NCBI RefSeq assembly: GCF_900700375.1
Contig: NC_041709.1
Span: 30,483,515-30,547,514, forward strand
DNA: 64,000 bases
Origin: Denticeps clupeoides
Lineage: Eukaryota > Chordata > Actinopteri > Clupeiformes > Denticipitidae
Direction: 5' to 3'
How positions within the stretch are numbered: the stretch's first letter is position 1; each line of letters opens with the position of its first letter. Both the position numbers and the translations under genes were made by a program. The notes under the pieces are model-generated. The model searched no databases. It was not told the origin of the DNA and saw only the letters and a program-made list of their open reading frames with translations. Positions 22,091 to 41,929 of the stretch are shown here, in pieces.

Positions 22091-24083
22091 GATTAAGATA
22101 ATATAATTTCTAAATATCTGCAGCAAATTCATTATTGGAATATAAAATGACAGAACAAGAACACATTTATGGCCAGACATATGGCCAGGAGGATACTGGG
22201 TTGGATAACTCTCCAAACCTCTCAGAGAAATAAAGACCCTTCACCTGAGGATGGATTTCTGGATTAGCAGCACAGTGCAGCCTGCTTTCTTGATTTGTTT
22301 GACCAGGTTGAGGATGTAGGAGCGCTCTTCATGGAGAACGTGGGCCATCTGAGTATAGTCAGACACAACAATCTGGTTGTCCATCTGTTATCACCACATT
22401 TACATAAAAAAATTAATAACCATCAACCAATAATCTTCAACCAAATTCCAGAACCCCCCTTACAAACAACATACGACAAGTTGCATTTCACTTCTCATTA
22501 CGAGGTGCTTTAGTCTAAAAAACTAAGCACTTTCAGGAGCTCCACTAGACTCACATCCGTCTTAGGTGGGGACAGGCAGAACTGGATAAGGCCAATTTTG
22601 GCCTTCTCCACACGGGTCACTCCCGTGTTCACCACTCTCTGAGTGAGGACCAGGCCGTCAACAAGCTCACAGTCATCAATGGTCCCTCTGTGTAAGTAAA
22701 AGATAAAAAAAATACAACACAGAAGGTTTCATATCCCCAATTTGATTAGCCTATAAATAACGATCAAATATAAATGTAAGGGCTAAAGCTAGTATAGAAC
22801 TTTCCACGGTCAATTATTTCAGCATATAATATTCAGTGTATTATTGGGTACTAATCAGACAAATAATCACGAAATTTCATCGTGAGCGTTGTGTGTGTGT
22901 ATGAATTTGATCGGATCACACCAATACACTACACTTAACTCACTCACTTTAAAATGCAACCGATATTTTTTCAGCTCCATCAACTTTAGAGAAACAAATA
23001 ATTAAGCTCTCGAGCAATTACACCAAACCCAATCCTTGACTCACCCAAGCTTCTTCACAATGTGAATGTCTTTCAGGTCAACAGTGGTGGCGGTGCCAGG
23101 GTCAATGACCCTCATCACAGCATCCACGCTCATGGGTGCCAGCAGGCTGGAGTACTGAGACACCACCTTAGAGCACAGAGAGGTGGTGGCGCTGTTGAGC
23201 AGCGTCTCCCGGTCGCTCAGTTGCACCGGCTGACTTATGGAGGTCAGGATCTCCACTCCTTTGTCCACTGCCTTCTAGAAGGACTCAGAAATTATGGTGG
23301 GATGTATTCCTGAAGAAAAGAGTGAAAGAAAAAACGAAGTTAACACATCTTACAATGGAGCACCTCAGGGCTAAGAGTCTTTCTCCGGGACACAATGGTT
23401 GTTCTGGGGTTTCATCCTGGGACTTTTACCCATTTTCCACTGCTTGGGTTCCCGAGCTGGTTCCCAATTTTGGATCAAGTGCCACACTTCCCCACAGAAA
23501 AAAAAATTACTGCCCCTAAACTTCGCTGGTCTATTAGTGAGAACCTGTGACGTAACGAGCGGTGGGTGGAGCTTTAGAAGAGTGAACAGTGGAATGCCAG
23601 TCCCCAGTAACTCGGGAGTGCTGAAGAAATTAAAGCTCTTCTAGCTACATGGACGTCCACAGAAATTAAACAAAAAAACCCTACAAGAAAGTGTATGAAG
23701 AAATAAGGGAAGATTTGTAATGGATCCATTACGTACCTTTCTGAAGCAGTTTGGCACAAGCGTCCAGCAGGGCTCCAGCAATCACAACCACAGATGTTGT
23801 GCCATCACCAGCTTCAATATCTTGGGCTTTGGACAGCTCAACCAACTGAAAGACAGCAAACTCGTGTCTTATTTTAAAACATCTAACATAACAATGCACC
23901 AGTCACCCAGGGACCTCCCTGTAGTGCTGGTCAAGCTGATAAGATTGTGATCGACTCTGCAGGCATCTACAATTACGTTTAAAGTAAATAGTACAGAGTG
24001 TAGTCTTTTGGCCTTCAACAATTTTTTTTCTTTTAATTAAACTTACGTAACATTTGGTTGGATACAAATATCAAGAATCCACA

Positions 24084-24260
24084 GGCAGTGGTGGTCTAGC
24101 GGTCTAGGTGGATGATTCACAAACAGTCAAGGTGCCACTGAGGTCCCCCTTTGAGCAAGGTGCTGTCCCCAAACACCTTTCTTGGCTGCTCACTGGTAGC
24201 CTACACATTTCACTGTGTATCACATCCACACACTGAGAATTATTTCCAATTGTGAAATTA
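24084..24260 (+). repeat. Type 1 SINE copy in a cct4 intron
   Basis: Diverged copy with GGTGGTCTAGCGG head and AAGGTGCCACTGAGGT body; part of the tRNA-like head is missing. Confidence 0.65.
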
Positions 24261-25182
24261 TCTTTGATTAGTGCGGAAACATGGCAGTTGTATTGTGTAA
24301 TAAATTGGTCCTACAACCCTTTAAATGGCAGTGTCTCAAATTCCTAGAACTACAATAGCTGAATTTGGATTCATGTGAACTATTAATGAATCAGATGGAT
24401 TCATTTGAAAACACAAACCATTTTGGCAGCTGGGTGCAGGACCTGCATCTGCTTCAGGATGGTGGCCCCATCATTAGTAATGGTCACATCTCCTTTACCA
24501 TCCACGATCTGAGTAGAAAAAATAAAATAAAAATCAAGATAACCTAAATAAGCAAAAGATCCAGAAAGCAATTTTAATGTAGAAGCCTGCGTTACCATTT
24601 TGTTCATGCCCTTTGGCCCTAGGCTCGTTCTGATAAGATCAGCGACAGCTGACACACAAGGACACGACAATCAAAGGACTGATGTCAGAGAGCGATCAAA
24701 GTATAAGCACACTTACGCACTACTCGCATGCAGTGTGAAGTCATTAACAAAACGCGTTTTATTCTATTTCTATGTCAGGCGTCACATAATGCGGTCCGAC
24801 AAAAAAATCCAGATGGCCAAATACGACAAGACGCAATAGACAAAACTATGGAGCCAGAATAGTGCCGTGTAAACATATTGGCACAAATCTGATCGGTGGA
24901 AGTACCAGACTCGACGCATATAGCTGCCCAGCTCCTTTGCGAATACAAATTGAATCTATATGTGTATATGTGTTGCCCCAGTTCTGGCTGCGCGGTTAAT
25001 GGCCGGTTCGCAGCGGACCAACGTGCATCTACCGATGTGGCGCGCCGATAGTCGGCTTTACTAAACGAAGGAACTGCTTCAGAGCCGCAAGCCTCACCTT
25101 TGCCGGCGTTGATGTTGCTTAAGCGGATCTGGTCCGGCTTGTCTCCGATCGAAGGTATTGACGCTGACAAATTCTCTTGCAT

Positions 25183-25748
25183 CTTGGCTCAATGTCGATA
25201 AAAACGTGTTCCGCGAAGACTGCAGAAAAGACCGATGCACCTCCGAATAAATAAAACCGCAACTTCTTGATTATCTTGAGATGGACTCTGATTGGACTCC
25301 GTCCACAGACCAATCCGACACCTCGCAGAGAAAAGACCTGTCGCACGACGATGACGTCATATGGTACGCGACCAATACAGGCCTGTTAACAAATCGCAGA
25401 TGTCATCGTGCGAAGCAATACGACACCAGGGACACCGTCTGTTAAAACGTGGAAGGATTTTCACTCTAATAGAGTAAGAACTAAAAAGTGAACAGATCTC
25501 GCTTTACCCGTCACTTTCCACCAATTTATCGGATAAAAGCTGCACGCATCGATTGGTCGGTACTCGACTGATCGTGTGTGTTAACCAGCACGCAACCCTT
25601 CAATCTGCGAGCCAGCGAATAGTAGAAGTAGTAGTAGGTAGTAGTAGTCGTGTAATAGTAATAATAATAATAATAGTATAGAATACGCGCATGTTTGGTG
25701 GACTTCCTCCGTCTTCCTCCTTCCCAGGCCCCGCTGCCCGCGACCATC
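25183..25748. promoter_or_regulatory. Shared head-to-head promoter region of cct4 and pus10
   Basis: The 566 bp between the divergent start codons hold no other gene. The pus10-proximal part includes a degenerate TAG/TAA triplet tract at about 25,618-25,680. No clear TATA box, as expected for housekeeping genes. Confidence 0.6.
25618..25680. repeat. (TAG/TAA)n triplet tract
   Basis: About 60 bp of TAGTAG changing to AATAATAAT, just upstream of the pus10 leader. A likely length-variable microsatellite. Confidence 0.8.
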
Positions 25749-28700
25749 ATGCTGCCTCTGAAGGAGAAGGACCGGCCGCTCGCCCACAAGCTGCTGGCCG
25801 CTGGCTGCTGCGCCCGCTGCGTTCTCCGGTTCTGCTGCGTGGGAACCCCGTCCTCGTACTGCCAGTCCTATGAGGCGTGTGGACCTTTACTGGCAAGAGA
25901 CAACAGATGCAGTTTTGACCTTTGACATTTTGTTGTTGACTGTGTTTCTGTTGGTGGCTGTGCAGGACACGAGCCGGGAGCTCCTTGCTTTTGTAAGTGA
26001 CATGGGACCGAAGGCACAAAATGACAGCTCAGCAGAGGAACAGGCTGAAGGGCCGCCATCGAAGAAAGTGAAGCTGGGATCGTGTCAGTCCGAGGGCCAG
26101 GCCAATGGAGAAGAGCCTGACTCCGGTGTGTGTGTCGCATGTCTGGGAGTTCTGCAGGGCTTCTGTAGCCATGACTTCTCCAAGAAGGTACTCTACTGTC
26201 AAGAGACAGGGTTCAAAAGCTGGAAAAGTCCCAGAATTTGACAAGAGACTTTTCCAGGTATAAGAAATAAACATATGAAGTCGTTGAAGAGTCATTGACA
26301 TGGAACTGACACGTGAATGTATAATGTGAAGTACGTGGTTCCTGTAAGACTGCACCAGGAAGCTTCAGCGTTTAAATCTATCACAGCTCTGTAGTATCTT
26401 TGGTGGCTTTACGTGGTGAACTACGTCACCTGATGCTGCGTGCTTTGCTTCCGTATTCCAGCACCGCTGCAGCCGCTCGTCTCCTTTTGAACGTCATGTC
26501 CATTTTACTCGGGCTTGGTCGTTTAAGTCAAGCTTTTCAGGGTTGTCATCAGCTTTTGTAAAAATGCGAAAGAACCGTGAAGAGAGAGTGCTTGTGGCTC
26601 TGTTTGGTGGTCTGGCTGAACTGTCCTCTCTTGACCGTTGCCAGATCCATCCTGTGTGTTTGTGTGTATGTGTGTGTGTGTGTGTGTCTGTTTCAGGTTT
26701 CAGAAGCGGTGAAGTCTGAAGATTATGAGTTTGACAACATGGTGCTGTTCGTCTCGCTCCCAGCCCAGCTGTCCGTCAGAGAGGTGAGGCTCCATAACGC
26801 ATCGAAATGTGAAATCACCCCTTCGCTCGCACTTACGCCGTCTTTTTTCTCTGATGGGTGGTCCTTCGCAGCATGCTTGCTGGCTGTATGTAAAGAAAGA
26901 AGTCAGGTACTGTATGCAGCAAAGGCCTCATGTGCTGTTGGTCTGCTGAGCGTTCCTTTCGTATATATATGCATGTTCTTGTCTGGTTTAGGGAGAAGAG
27001 CCTGTGCCTGAATAAAGACGATGTCATTCAGGTCAAGGAGGCTTTTAAGTGGACGCTGCAGGGAATGCTGTCACAGGAGCTGGCCGTCCCTGTTGTGCCA
27101 AAGGCAAGTGTTCTGCACAGGGCACCTCAGTGTTTGCTGTGCTGCTATGTATCACAAGTGACAATCACTTCAATTAGAATCCGTGATCTGATTCACCCTG
27201 AACTTTTTATTAATATTTTTTGGTCTTGTGCAGAGTCAGTTCGAGGTTGGAGTTGGGTTCGTACACCCTGAAACCGATGTAGACTGCCATTTCCTGTGAG
27301 TCATATCATTACATTACATTGAACCAATGGTCTTCTTCAGAGGCTACCCGGGGCAACTCTGGCTTAATTGTCTTACATAGTTACACACTGGTAGTAAGTG
27401 GGACTCAAACCTGTCCTCTTCCGAGATATTTTTTATTTCACCCTGCTTCAGGGGTGAAATACAAACAGACACTTCCCTATGAACCAGAAGAGTATAAAGT
27501 CCCAGGTTCAAACCCCACTTACTACCATTGTGTCCCTGAGCAAGACACTTAACCCTGAGTGTCTTTAGGGGGGGACTGTCCATGTAACTATTGATTGTAA
27601 GTCTCTGTGGATAAGGGCGTCTGAAAAATGCCATAAATGTAAATGACATTGTGTTACATGTGTTCTCATTGTGGGATGGTTGAGCCATGATAAAACGATA
27701 GTCTTTTTTTTTGTTTTCTTCATTTTTTTAATACAGGGCTGGTACTTGTTCTGACTGCTTTAAACCAACAAAAAACAAAGAGGTGGGACCACAGGCGGGG
27801 CTGGGGGTGTGTTAAATGTGACAAAAGGCTCCGTGACATTAAATACATCCCTCTTCTTTTTCTTCCAATCAGTTGATTAGTAGTGTATCATGACACTTGT
27901 TTCATTTTCTATGTGCGCTGCTGCTTAGTCTGTCTTCACTAGAATGGCGGTTGTGAAGGCGCTTGAGAAGATTTCAGATGACAGATTCTGTAGGTGGGTT
28001 ATTATGCTTCGTTACATCGGACAACAACTTTGGCAAAGCACCTACTGCTTCAGACTCTGTTAGAGACACAGTATTGGTGTGTGTGTGTGTGTGTGTGCGG
28101 AGTACCCATGACCTGCACGTTTCTTGGCAGGGAGTACCCATGCCCTCCTCAAAGAGTAAAGACAGCCTGTGCATCTCTGGACACGACGTGTCTGCATGTG
28201 TCTGTTTTCGTTGCTGGTGAGTTGTCTTCTACTCCATATCTCCATGTACAGTAAATATAAAAGGATGCACACCTCTGTTTAATATGCCAGGAGGAAAAAA
28301 AAGGAGCTTATGTAGGGGTGTTAGAAAATATCGATACAGGGACATTAAATGGGATGAGAATCAGCGTGCGACTACAACCTCCACTCCTGTAGATGCCGCT
28401 GTAGACAAATCAGTCTATGAAGAAGCCACTACATATATAATGTGAAGATCACAAGTTCTGCCCCTCTTTGCACCCAGTATGTCACTTTATGTCTTATACC
28501 ACAATTAGTAACAGTTTCAGACAGAAATGTTAGAGGAATGGATACTGCAGATGGAAAGATGTGTTAAGAAAGCATTCTAGAACATCTTAAAGGTCCCATG
28601 ACATGACAATGTCACTTTGTGAGAATATTTAACATTAATATGAGTTCCCCTAGCCTGTCTATGGTCCTGCAGTGGCTAGAAATGGTGATGGGTGTGACAA

Positions 28701-31555
28701 GTGTTTTGGCCATTCAGAGAGTGTGTTAGAGTTATCCGTCTTATCCAACACTTATAAACCAGAGAGATATGACACGAAGCTCTCTTTTTACTTGCAAGGA
28801 GAGCGATCAGAGACGACCATGCCTCCAAAAGCTCTGCCGTCTCTTCCGCTTCCTCTCTTTTTATTTAATAAAGGGCGGTACATTCATCACAGGATCACAC
28901 CATATAAGCTTATAATTTGCATGTAGGGTTGTCTCTTGGTAGACGCTCCATCGCAAGGTCTTCTTGTTTTCTTGCTTCGCTGCGGCTGCAGGCCTCCTCT
29001 TATCAAGTCGCGGTCATTCTGTTCTGCAAACAACCTTTAGCCCACCAGTTTCTCATCCAAGAGACTAATGATTAAATATAGTGTGCATATTAAAAAGAAT
29101 AATACAGTTTAATACATCTGAGATATAAATGTCAAAAAGGAAATAAAAGGTAATTGCATGATAACTTATATACATTTTCCAACAGAGTGGCAGCTCAAAT
29201 GGTCGGATATGGAATTTGTCCCCTTATGACGTAATTTCCCACCCCTCCCCTAAAACATCTGACCATCATGGTTTCCAAACGAGTGAAGCATTGCAGTTGC
29301 TCGGTGATTGGATGTAAAAATGAGCACAAATGTTTTTTTTTTTGTTTTTTTTTGTTACATTACGCGAGCCTCTGAAGAACCGGTGGGTTCATTTTATTTT
29401 TTTCATGAAAAACGCTGACACAACTTCCTGTCTGCATCAAACATTGTGTTTGGTGAATGCCCCCTCAACGTCTATAGGCCGCTCTCCTGCTCATTAGCAT
29501 TTAAAGCTACAGACAAGGAAACTGCGCGTTCTGGGAAATCTCATTGGGGGACTGGATCAAAGTGGCTGTGATTCTGCACCACGGTGGAGTTTCAGAAAGA
29601 GACTTCAGATACAGTATTAGGGAGCGACTAAGGTTGATCTAAAAGGAAAAAAAACATTTCCTGTCACAGGACCTTTAAGAACATCTACTGGATCAGTGTA
29701 CTTTTGCAGCATGATATGTCCACATATTGTTCACTTTATATTTACTTACAGCTTCTTAACTAAATCCACTGTTGTCTAATCATGATGGGCTATAACTGAG
29801 GCCTGAGTGTTTCTTACATTTGCCATCTGTCCCAGGGAGATATAATAAGTTCTCGCGCTCGCTGCCCCAGACGCCGTGGGTGATTGACGGGGAGAGGAGG
29901 ATGGAGTCGTCGGTGGAGGAGCTGATCACCCAGCCACTGCTGGCTGCTTTTAAAGCTGACGGTGAGTGGTGCTTATGACACGTTGCTAGACACGAGGACA
30001 CACATGAAGCTAGATCTCAGGTCTACATCTCTCTCTCCAGGTTTTAATTTCTCTTCATCAGGAAGAGAAGATGTGGATGTGAGGACCCTTGGGAATGGTA
30101 TCTGTTTGCTCTTCTCATTAATAGTTTTATGTATAATTGTAATATATAACACAACTTTTTTAATGTTTTTTTTTTTTTTTAAAGGTCGTCCATTTGCAGT
30201 AGAGCTGCTGAATCCACACAGGGCAAAATTCAATAAAATGGAAGTGCACCTCCTACAAGAGGTAGAGATGCCCTGCATATAATATAATAAAGAAAAAATG
30301 TCTGGTGGTAGTAGTCTAGTGGGTAACACACTCGCCTATGAACCAGAAGACCCAGGTTCAAATCCCGCTTACTACCATTGTGTCCCTGAGCAAGACACTT
30401 AACCCTAAGTTGCTCCAGGGGGGGACTGTCCCTGTAACTACTGATTGAAAGTCGCTCTGGATAAGGGCGTCTGATAAATGTAAATGTCTCTACGATAATT
30501 ATTATGTTATATTTTTTACTATTGGTAACCTACAGGAAATCAATCAGTCATCTGACAAAATCCGAGTGAGGGACGTCCAGATCGTAACCAGGTACAGTCT
30601 GAAGTGCTGTTCATGTACAAATACAGCATGAGCGGTTAACCCTCTTTTCTCTGTGTGTGTGTGTGTTTTACACAGAGAGGCGGTGGCTCACATGAAGGAA
30701 GGTGAGGAGGAGAAGACAAAGTCCTACAGCGCTCTGATCTGGACACAGAAATCCATAGTACAAAATGACATTGAGTTCATCTCCGACATCAAGGTGATTT
30801 CTGGGATTGGTGTGGAGGGGGATTTGAACCGGCAACCTTCTGATTACAGGGCCTCTTCCTTAACCGCTAGGCCACCACTGCCCACTTAAAACCTGTAGTG
30901 TTTCTGCAATAAAACCCTGGTTCACAACAGCACCCCATAAGTAATTTATGTTAACAAACATGCCAGTCCCATCAGATAACTCTAATAATGTGCAAACCTG
31001 CTGCTTTTTTCCTGCTCTGTGCTGTAGGAGCTGAAGGTCGCTCAGAAGACGCCCCTCAGGGTCCTGCATCGCCGACCGCTGGCGGTGAGACAGCGTCTCA
31101 TCCACACCATGAGCACTCGCTACCTGGACCCGCATCACTTCTACCTGCATCTGCGCACGCAGGCTGGCACGTATCCCCCCCCCTGCTTTTTTTTATCTCT
31201 CAGAACTGTAGACACACTGACACGTCGCGGTCCTTCCCCACATAAACCAAAGATGCAGCATATTCCTTGACCACTCTTTGTGAAGCTACATAAAGGAGTT
31301 TGTTCATGGAGACTTCGGCCGCACCAAGCCCAACCTGGGTGAGCTCATGAAGACTGAAGTGGATATCCTGGAGCTGGATGTGGAGGTACAACTCCGAACA
31401 TCTCATGATTGCCTGTATTCTAACAATATTAGTCTTGAATAAGAACTACATGTTCACTTATTACCGGGAAAATATGCAGAAATATCGGAAATATCGATCC
31501 ACTGTCTATCTTTCAGTCTGTCGATGTGGACTGGCCTCCTGCCATCCCAGAATAA
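25749..31555 (+). CDS. pus10: pus10, tRNA pseudouridine synthase 10
   Basis: PUS10 makes pseudouridine in the T-arm of tRNA and is also linked to microRNA processing. Seventeen coding exons give an open frame of 518 aa (human 529): 25,749-25,874, 25,966-26,187, 26,697-26,783, 26,872-26,906, 26,992-27,103, 27,234-27,295, 27,737-27,782, 27,929-27,993, 28,131-28,216, 29,836-29,961, 30,041-30,097, 30,185-30,261, 30,536-30,591, 30,676-30,793, 31,028-31,170, 31,286-31,385 and 31,517-31,555. The N-terminal zinc cysteines CARC and CVAC are present. So are the catalytic block REDVDVRTLGNGRPF with its aspartates and the C-terminal HRRPLAVR and FVHGDFGRTKPN segments. Two introns use GC donors: GAG-GCGTGT (25,875) and AAG-GCAAGT (27,104). 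An ATTAAA at 31,926 may serve as poly(A) signal. It appears intact. Confidence 0.95.
27475..27650 (+). repeat. tRNA-derived SINE, type 2, in a pus10 intron
   Basis: Carries CAGGTTCAAACCCC (B box), CCTGAGCAAGACACTTAACCC and ends GGATAAGGGCGTCTGAAAAATG. A reversed fragment of a similar element lies at about 27,390-27,420. Confidence 0.75.
28588..29677. mobile_element. Non-autonomous DNA transposon with 9-bp target duplication
   Basis: About 1.09 kb in pus10 intron 9. Ends are TAAAGGTCCCATGACA (left) and TGTCACAGGACCTTTA (right), imperfect inverted repeats. Both sides are flanked by the direct repeat AGAACATCT (28,579-28,587 and 29,678-29,686). No transposase frame is present. A 9-bp duplication fits Mutator-like elements; 8 bp plus a chance match would fit hAT. 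Confidence 0.75.
30303..30485 (+). repeat. Type 2 SINE, well preserved
   Basis: Full copy in a pus10 intron: GGTAGTAGTCTAGTGGGTAA, CCCAGGTTCAAATCCCGC, CTGAGCAAGACACTTAACCC, GGATAAGGGCGTCTGATAAA. Confidence 0.85.
30805..30886 (-). repeat. Type 1 SINE head, reversed
   Basis: Contains the complement of the SINE head, with the B box seen as GATTTGAACCGG, starting only about 12 bp after the exon donor at 30,794. Confidence 0.75.
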
Positions 31556-32810
31556 GTTTGGGGAAGATTCCCTTCATTCATCAGGATACCTCCAGTGCTC
31601 TGTGGGCAAGAAAATCTCTTCAGGCTGCAGCAAGACATCAGCCAGGAAGATACCGGCAGAGGAGGGGGGTGACGTCAAACTGTCACACAAAGTGACTGGC
31701 ATCTGTTAGGTCGGAACAGTGAGCTGGAAGAACAATGACTACTTGGGCAGGACCTCTCCAGGACATTTCCAGTCCTGCTGTCACTGACAATCATTTTTTG
31801 GTCTCCTCATTTCCTGTACTTTTGTTCTGGTTTCTATTCATTCAGTTTGACCCTAAGGGCCTCTTGGTTTTTGGCATAACAAAGGACATGTGTTTACAGA
31901 GTTAGAATGTTTTCAGTCCTAATTCATTAAAATTAATTATCGACTAGACTGCAGTCTACAGAAAGCATCTCTATGGTTTAAGTGCCGATTAGTGATCATG
32001 AGCGCCCCCTGCTGTGGAGACCCAAATTGACATGGAACCACCACCACACGTTCAGGGATTGAAATTTCAACAATTTTAATAGAACTGAAAATAAATACTA
32101 CGAAACGGCAATGCAAGACCACTACTGGGATTCTTGCTCTAGTGTTTTGGTAAGAAAAAAAAAAAAAAAAGCAAAACAAATGGAGGGAAAAAATAAATTT
32201 CTGAAATGTGTCACAGCCTCAATCCACCTAAAGATACACACACAAAAATAGACAGAATAATACTGTCAGGCAAATAAATAAACAAATTACACATATGGTA
32301 CAAAAATATAAAGGAAAAAAAAAAAAAGACATTTGAAAACCTGATGTATCCTTCATAGTCCAAAAAAAAAAAAAAAAAAAACTCACTCAAACCAAACACA
32401 CATACAGTATGTGACTATATGACCCTTGCTGGGTCTGGACGGCTCCACTTAGGGGTTACAGTTGGAAGGAGGCTGTAACCATGGCAACCAACTTCCATGG
32501 AAACCGCAGAGCAAACACAGGGATTGGTCCAGCTATTTCACTTCCTCAGATCACAGAGAAGCTGTGTTGAAACCACTTGTCAGCCATGTCTTTCATTGTT
32601 ACAGTCACACACATTTCCTTTTCTTCATTTCATTTCTGTGACCAAGACCAAAAAAAAGGCATTGCATATTTACATCACAAAAAAAAAAAGAAGGATGGGT
32701 GTGGTTAGAGGGAGGGGTCACCCATTCTTCCATTTTCAAAACACTGCCACGGGCTTCTAAACAATCACTCACATATTGCATGGCAGTTTCACCAGTGGTG
32801 AGGTGAACAT

Positions 32811-32843
<33 letters not shown>

Positions 32844-33618
32844 AACTATTCTTTCCAGAGTCAGAATGTGTCTTACAACAGCTGCAGGACGCAATAGACA
32901 AATGCCTGTGTGTGTTGAATGTTTTTATCTGCTGAAGAGAGGAGTGTGTTTGGTTGCGGGTCTCCCTGCTGTGAGAAAGACGCCCCTGTACCTGTACCAG
33001 TGCAGAGTAGAGCAGAGCGCTGAGCTGAATTGCCTGAGTGGATTACAGTAGCTGGCAGTTCTGGTTACGTGTATATCTGCAACATAAAACCTGTTTCTTA
33101 TCTCTGAGGAAAAAAAATAATAATAATCCCGTAGAACACACACTCTAACACTCTCACACATTTTCCCTGTCTGTTCTTTCACTCTTTTATGAAAGGAGAG
33201 CGTTCGTTTCCATAATGGGTGTAGTACATGTGCTCCCATTTACTAAATCAAGAGGGAAAATAAATGGGGAAAAAAAAATCAAATTAAAAAAAAATAATAA
33301 TCAGTGAGCCTCACAATAATATACAGCATTTCCCCCTCAACCCTGTCTGTCTGCATGAAACTAAATCCACTGCACACATAAGGCAACATTTTTGGTTTTG
33401 TTCCCCAAGACGGCCCTTCAAAACAAGTGCAAAATTAAAAGCAAAAAATTAATACTGAAATTTGACACTTTTTTTTTTTTTTTTCAGATAATTTTCAAAA
33501 ATAGCCGTAAACAACACTGAGACTCTTTCCTTCTAACGTTCTTTCAAGTGTGGGTAGACAAATCAGTCTGGCCCACTGTGCAAAGCCCCCTGTTAGTCCC
33601 ACTGAACCCCCCCTAGGG

Positions 33619-33656
<38 letters not shown>

Positions 33657-33769
33657 CTCCACATCAATAAAACAAGCAGAGAGGAGAACCGAGTGGAGGC
33701 TTGTCCTATCATGGCTACGAATTTTCCTTAAATGGCCTCGAACTCAGCAGTGGCCCCCTCTCGATGGCT
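31556..33769. other. Convergent 3' ends of pus10 and akt3
   Basis: No coding sequence seen. pus10 probably ends near 31,945 (ATTAAA at 31,926). The minus strand has ATTAAA at 32,075-32,080, which would give akt3 a 3' UTR of about 1.7 kb. Several long A runs and a (CA)n tract (32,814-32,839) lie within. Confidence 0.5.
33619..33652. repeat. Poly(A) tract of about 34 bases
   Basis: Uninterrupted A run just beyond the akt3 stop, on the UTR side (poly-U in the akt3 transcript). Likely to be length-unstable. Confidence 0.9.
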
Positions 33770-40883
<7,114 letters not shown>

Positions 40884-41929
40884 GGTGGCTCTGAACCCTG
40901 GCGCTTCTTCAGCGTCCACCCTGACCAGTCAGTCTGTCTGACGCGCCGTTTCAGACGACCGCTGCCTCCTCCTGCACCTCCTCCCGTCCCGCTCCTCTCC
41001 TTCCTTTCCGTCTGACAGGACTTGACACACTTTCCCTCTCTCTCTCTCTCTCTCTCTTATTCTGCCGTCACACACTCCGCCGGTGACTCAGCCTGGAAGG
41101 AAACAACAGAGAAGAGAGTTTAAAAATACACAAATAAAACGAAATCCCTCCCCAGCACCGCCCTCCCACACGTTCCCCCGATAAACCTCACGTGAGAAAT
41201 AGAAAAAGTCATTGTTAAGAACAAGAGCACATTTCCCGTCCCTCCCTGTTCAATGGCTGCTAAATCACCCAGCTTTCCTCCGGCCGCAGCCAGATCGCGC
41301 GCAGAACCGAGGCGTCTGGCCGACAACATCCACCCGGACCGGCCTTGCCGGAGACCGAGTTAACCACGTAGATGCCAACCGTTGGGAATTTCAACTTTTT
41401 TCCACCCCCTTCACATCACGTTTAGAGCAAATCTCCTCAATATTAAACGTCATCCTTGAACACTACGAACCTATGCCGCAACCATTGCGCCATATTGATA
41501 CGTTAACGCAGCATCGCAGGAGCGTTCTGGTAAGATAAGAATCCTGCGCAGTACATCCGTTTTAAGAAGCAGCATATTGTAAAAAGATTTATATTTTGAG
41601 TACAGTATAAGTGTACATCTGCATTTCCTTCAGTTGCCTTCAGTGTTTCTCTCACACACGAGGGTCCAGTTTAAACTGATACCCGATTCCCGCGTATTGA
41701 TGCTTCAAAGGAACACTGATCAAAAAAAGTACGTGTTCAGCAGAAAGCCAGACAACTAAAAACCAAACTGGCACATATATGATCATCAATCAGCAGAAGG
41801 TCATAAATCTCCCCACAAATCAAAACCATATTATTACAGCAACATTCCCCATCATTCGTGTGTATTTTGGAGGGGGGGAAATAAAACGTCACCCCAGAAC
41901 GTAAAAACCCGCAGACTGAAGGCTGCGCA

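Larger units (their letters stand above)
19624..25182 (-). pseudogene. cct4: cct4 (TCP-1 delta chaperonin), disrupted
   Basis: CCT4 is one of eight subunits of the cytosolic TRiC/CCT folding chamber. Exons on the minus strand: 25,098-25,182 (start MQENLSASIPSIGDKPDQIR), 24,596-24,648, 24,419-24,508 (ATP-site residues NDGATILKQ), 23,737-23,845 (GDGTTSVVV), 23,045-23,309, 22,555-22,687, 22,245-22,384, then 20,050-20,253, 19,746-19,859 and 19,624-19,638 (VNTR, stop). Splice sites and phases are good throughout. Two lesions break it. An in-frame TAG at 23,275-23,277 replaces the Q of SFQKA. The exons between KSILR and IELALRL, roughly residues 320-430 including part of the apical domain, are missing, with a LINE in their place. 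The missing exons appear, damaged and inverted, at 15.0-15.5 kb. CCT4 is essential, so a working copy must lie elsewhere, or the assembly is wrong here. Confidence 0.88.

Noticed and set aside
27963-28220. pus10 exon donor at 27,989/27,990
   Set aside because: It shifts the frame into a stop in the next exon; the donor at 27,993/27,994 keeps the frame and restores EYPCPP.
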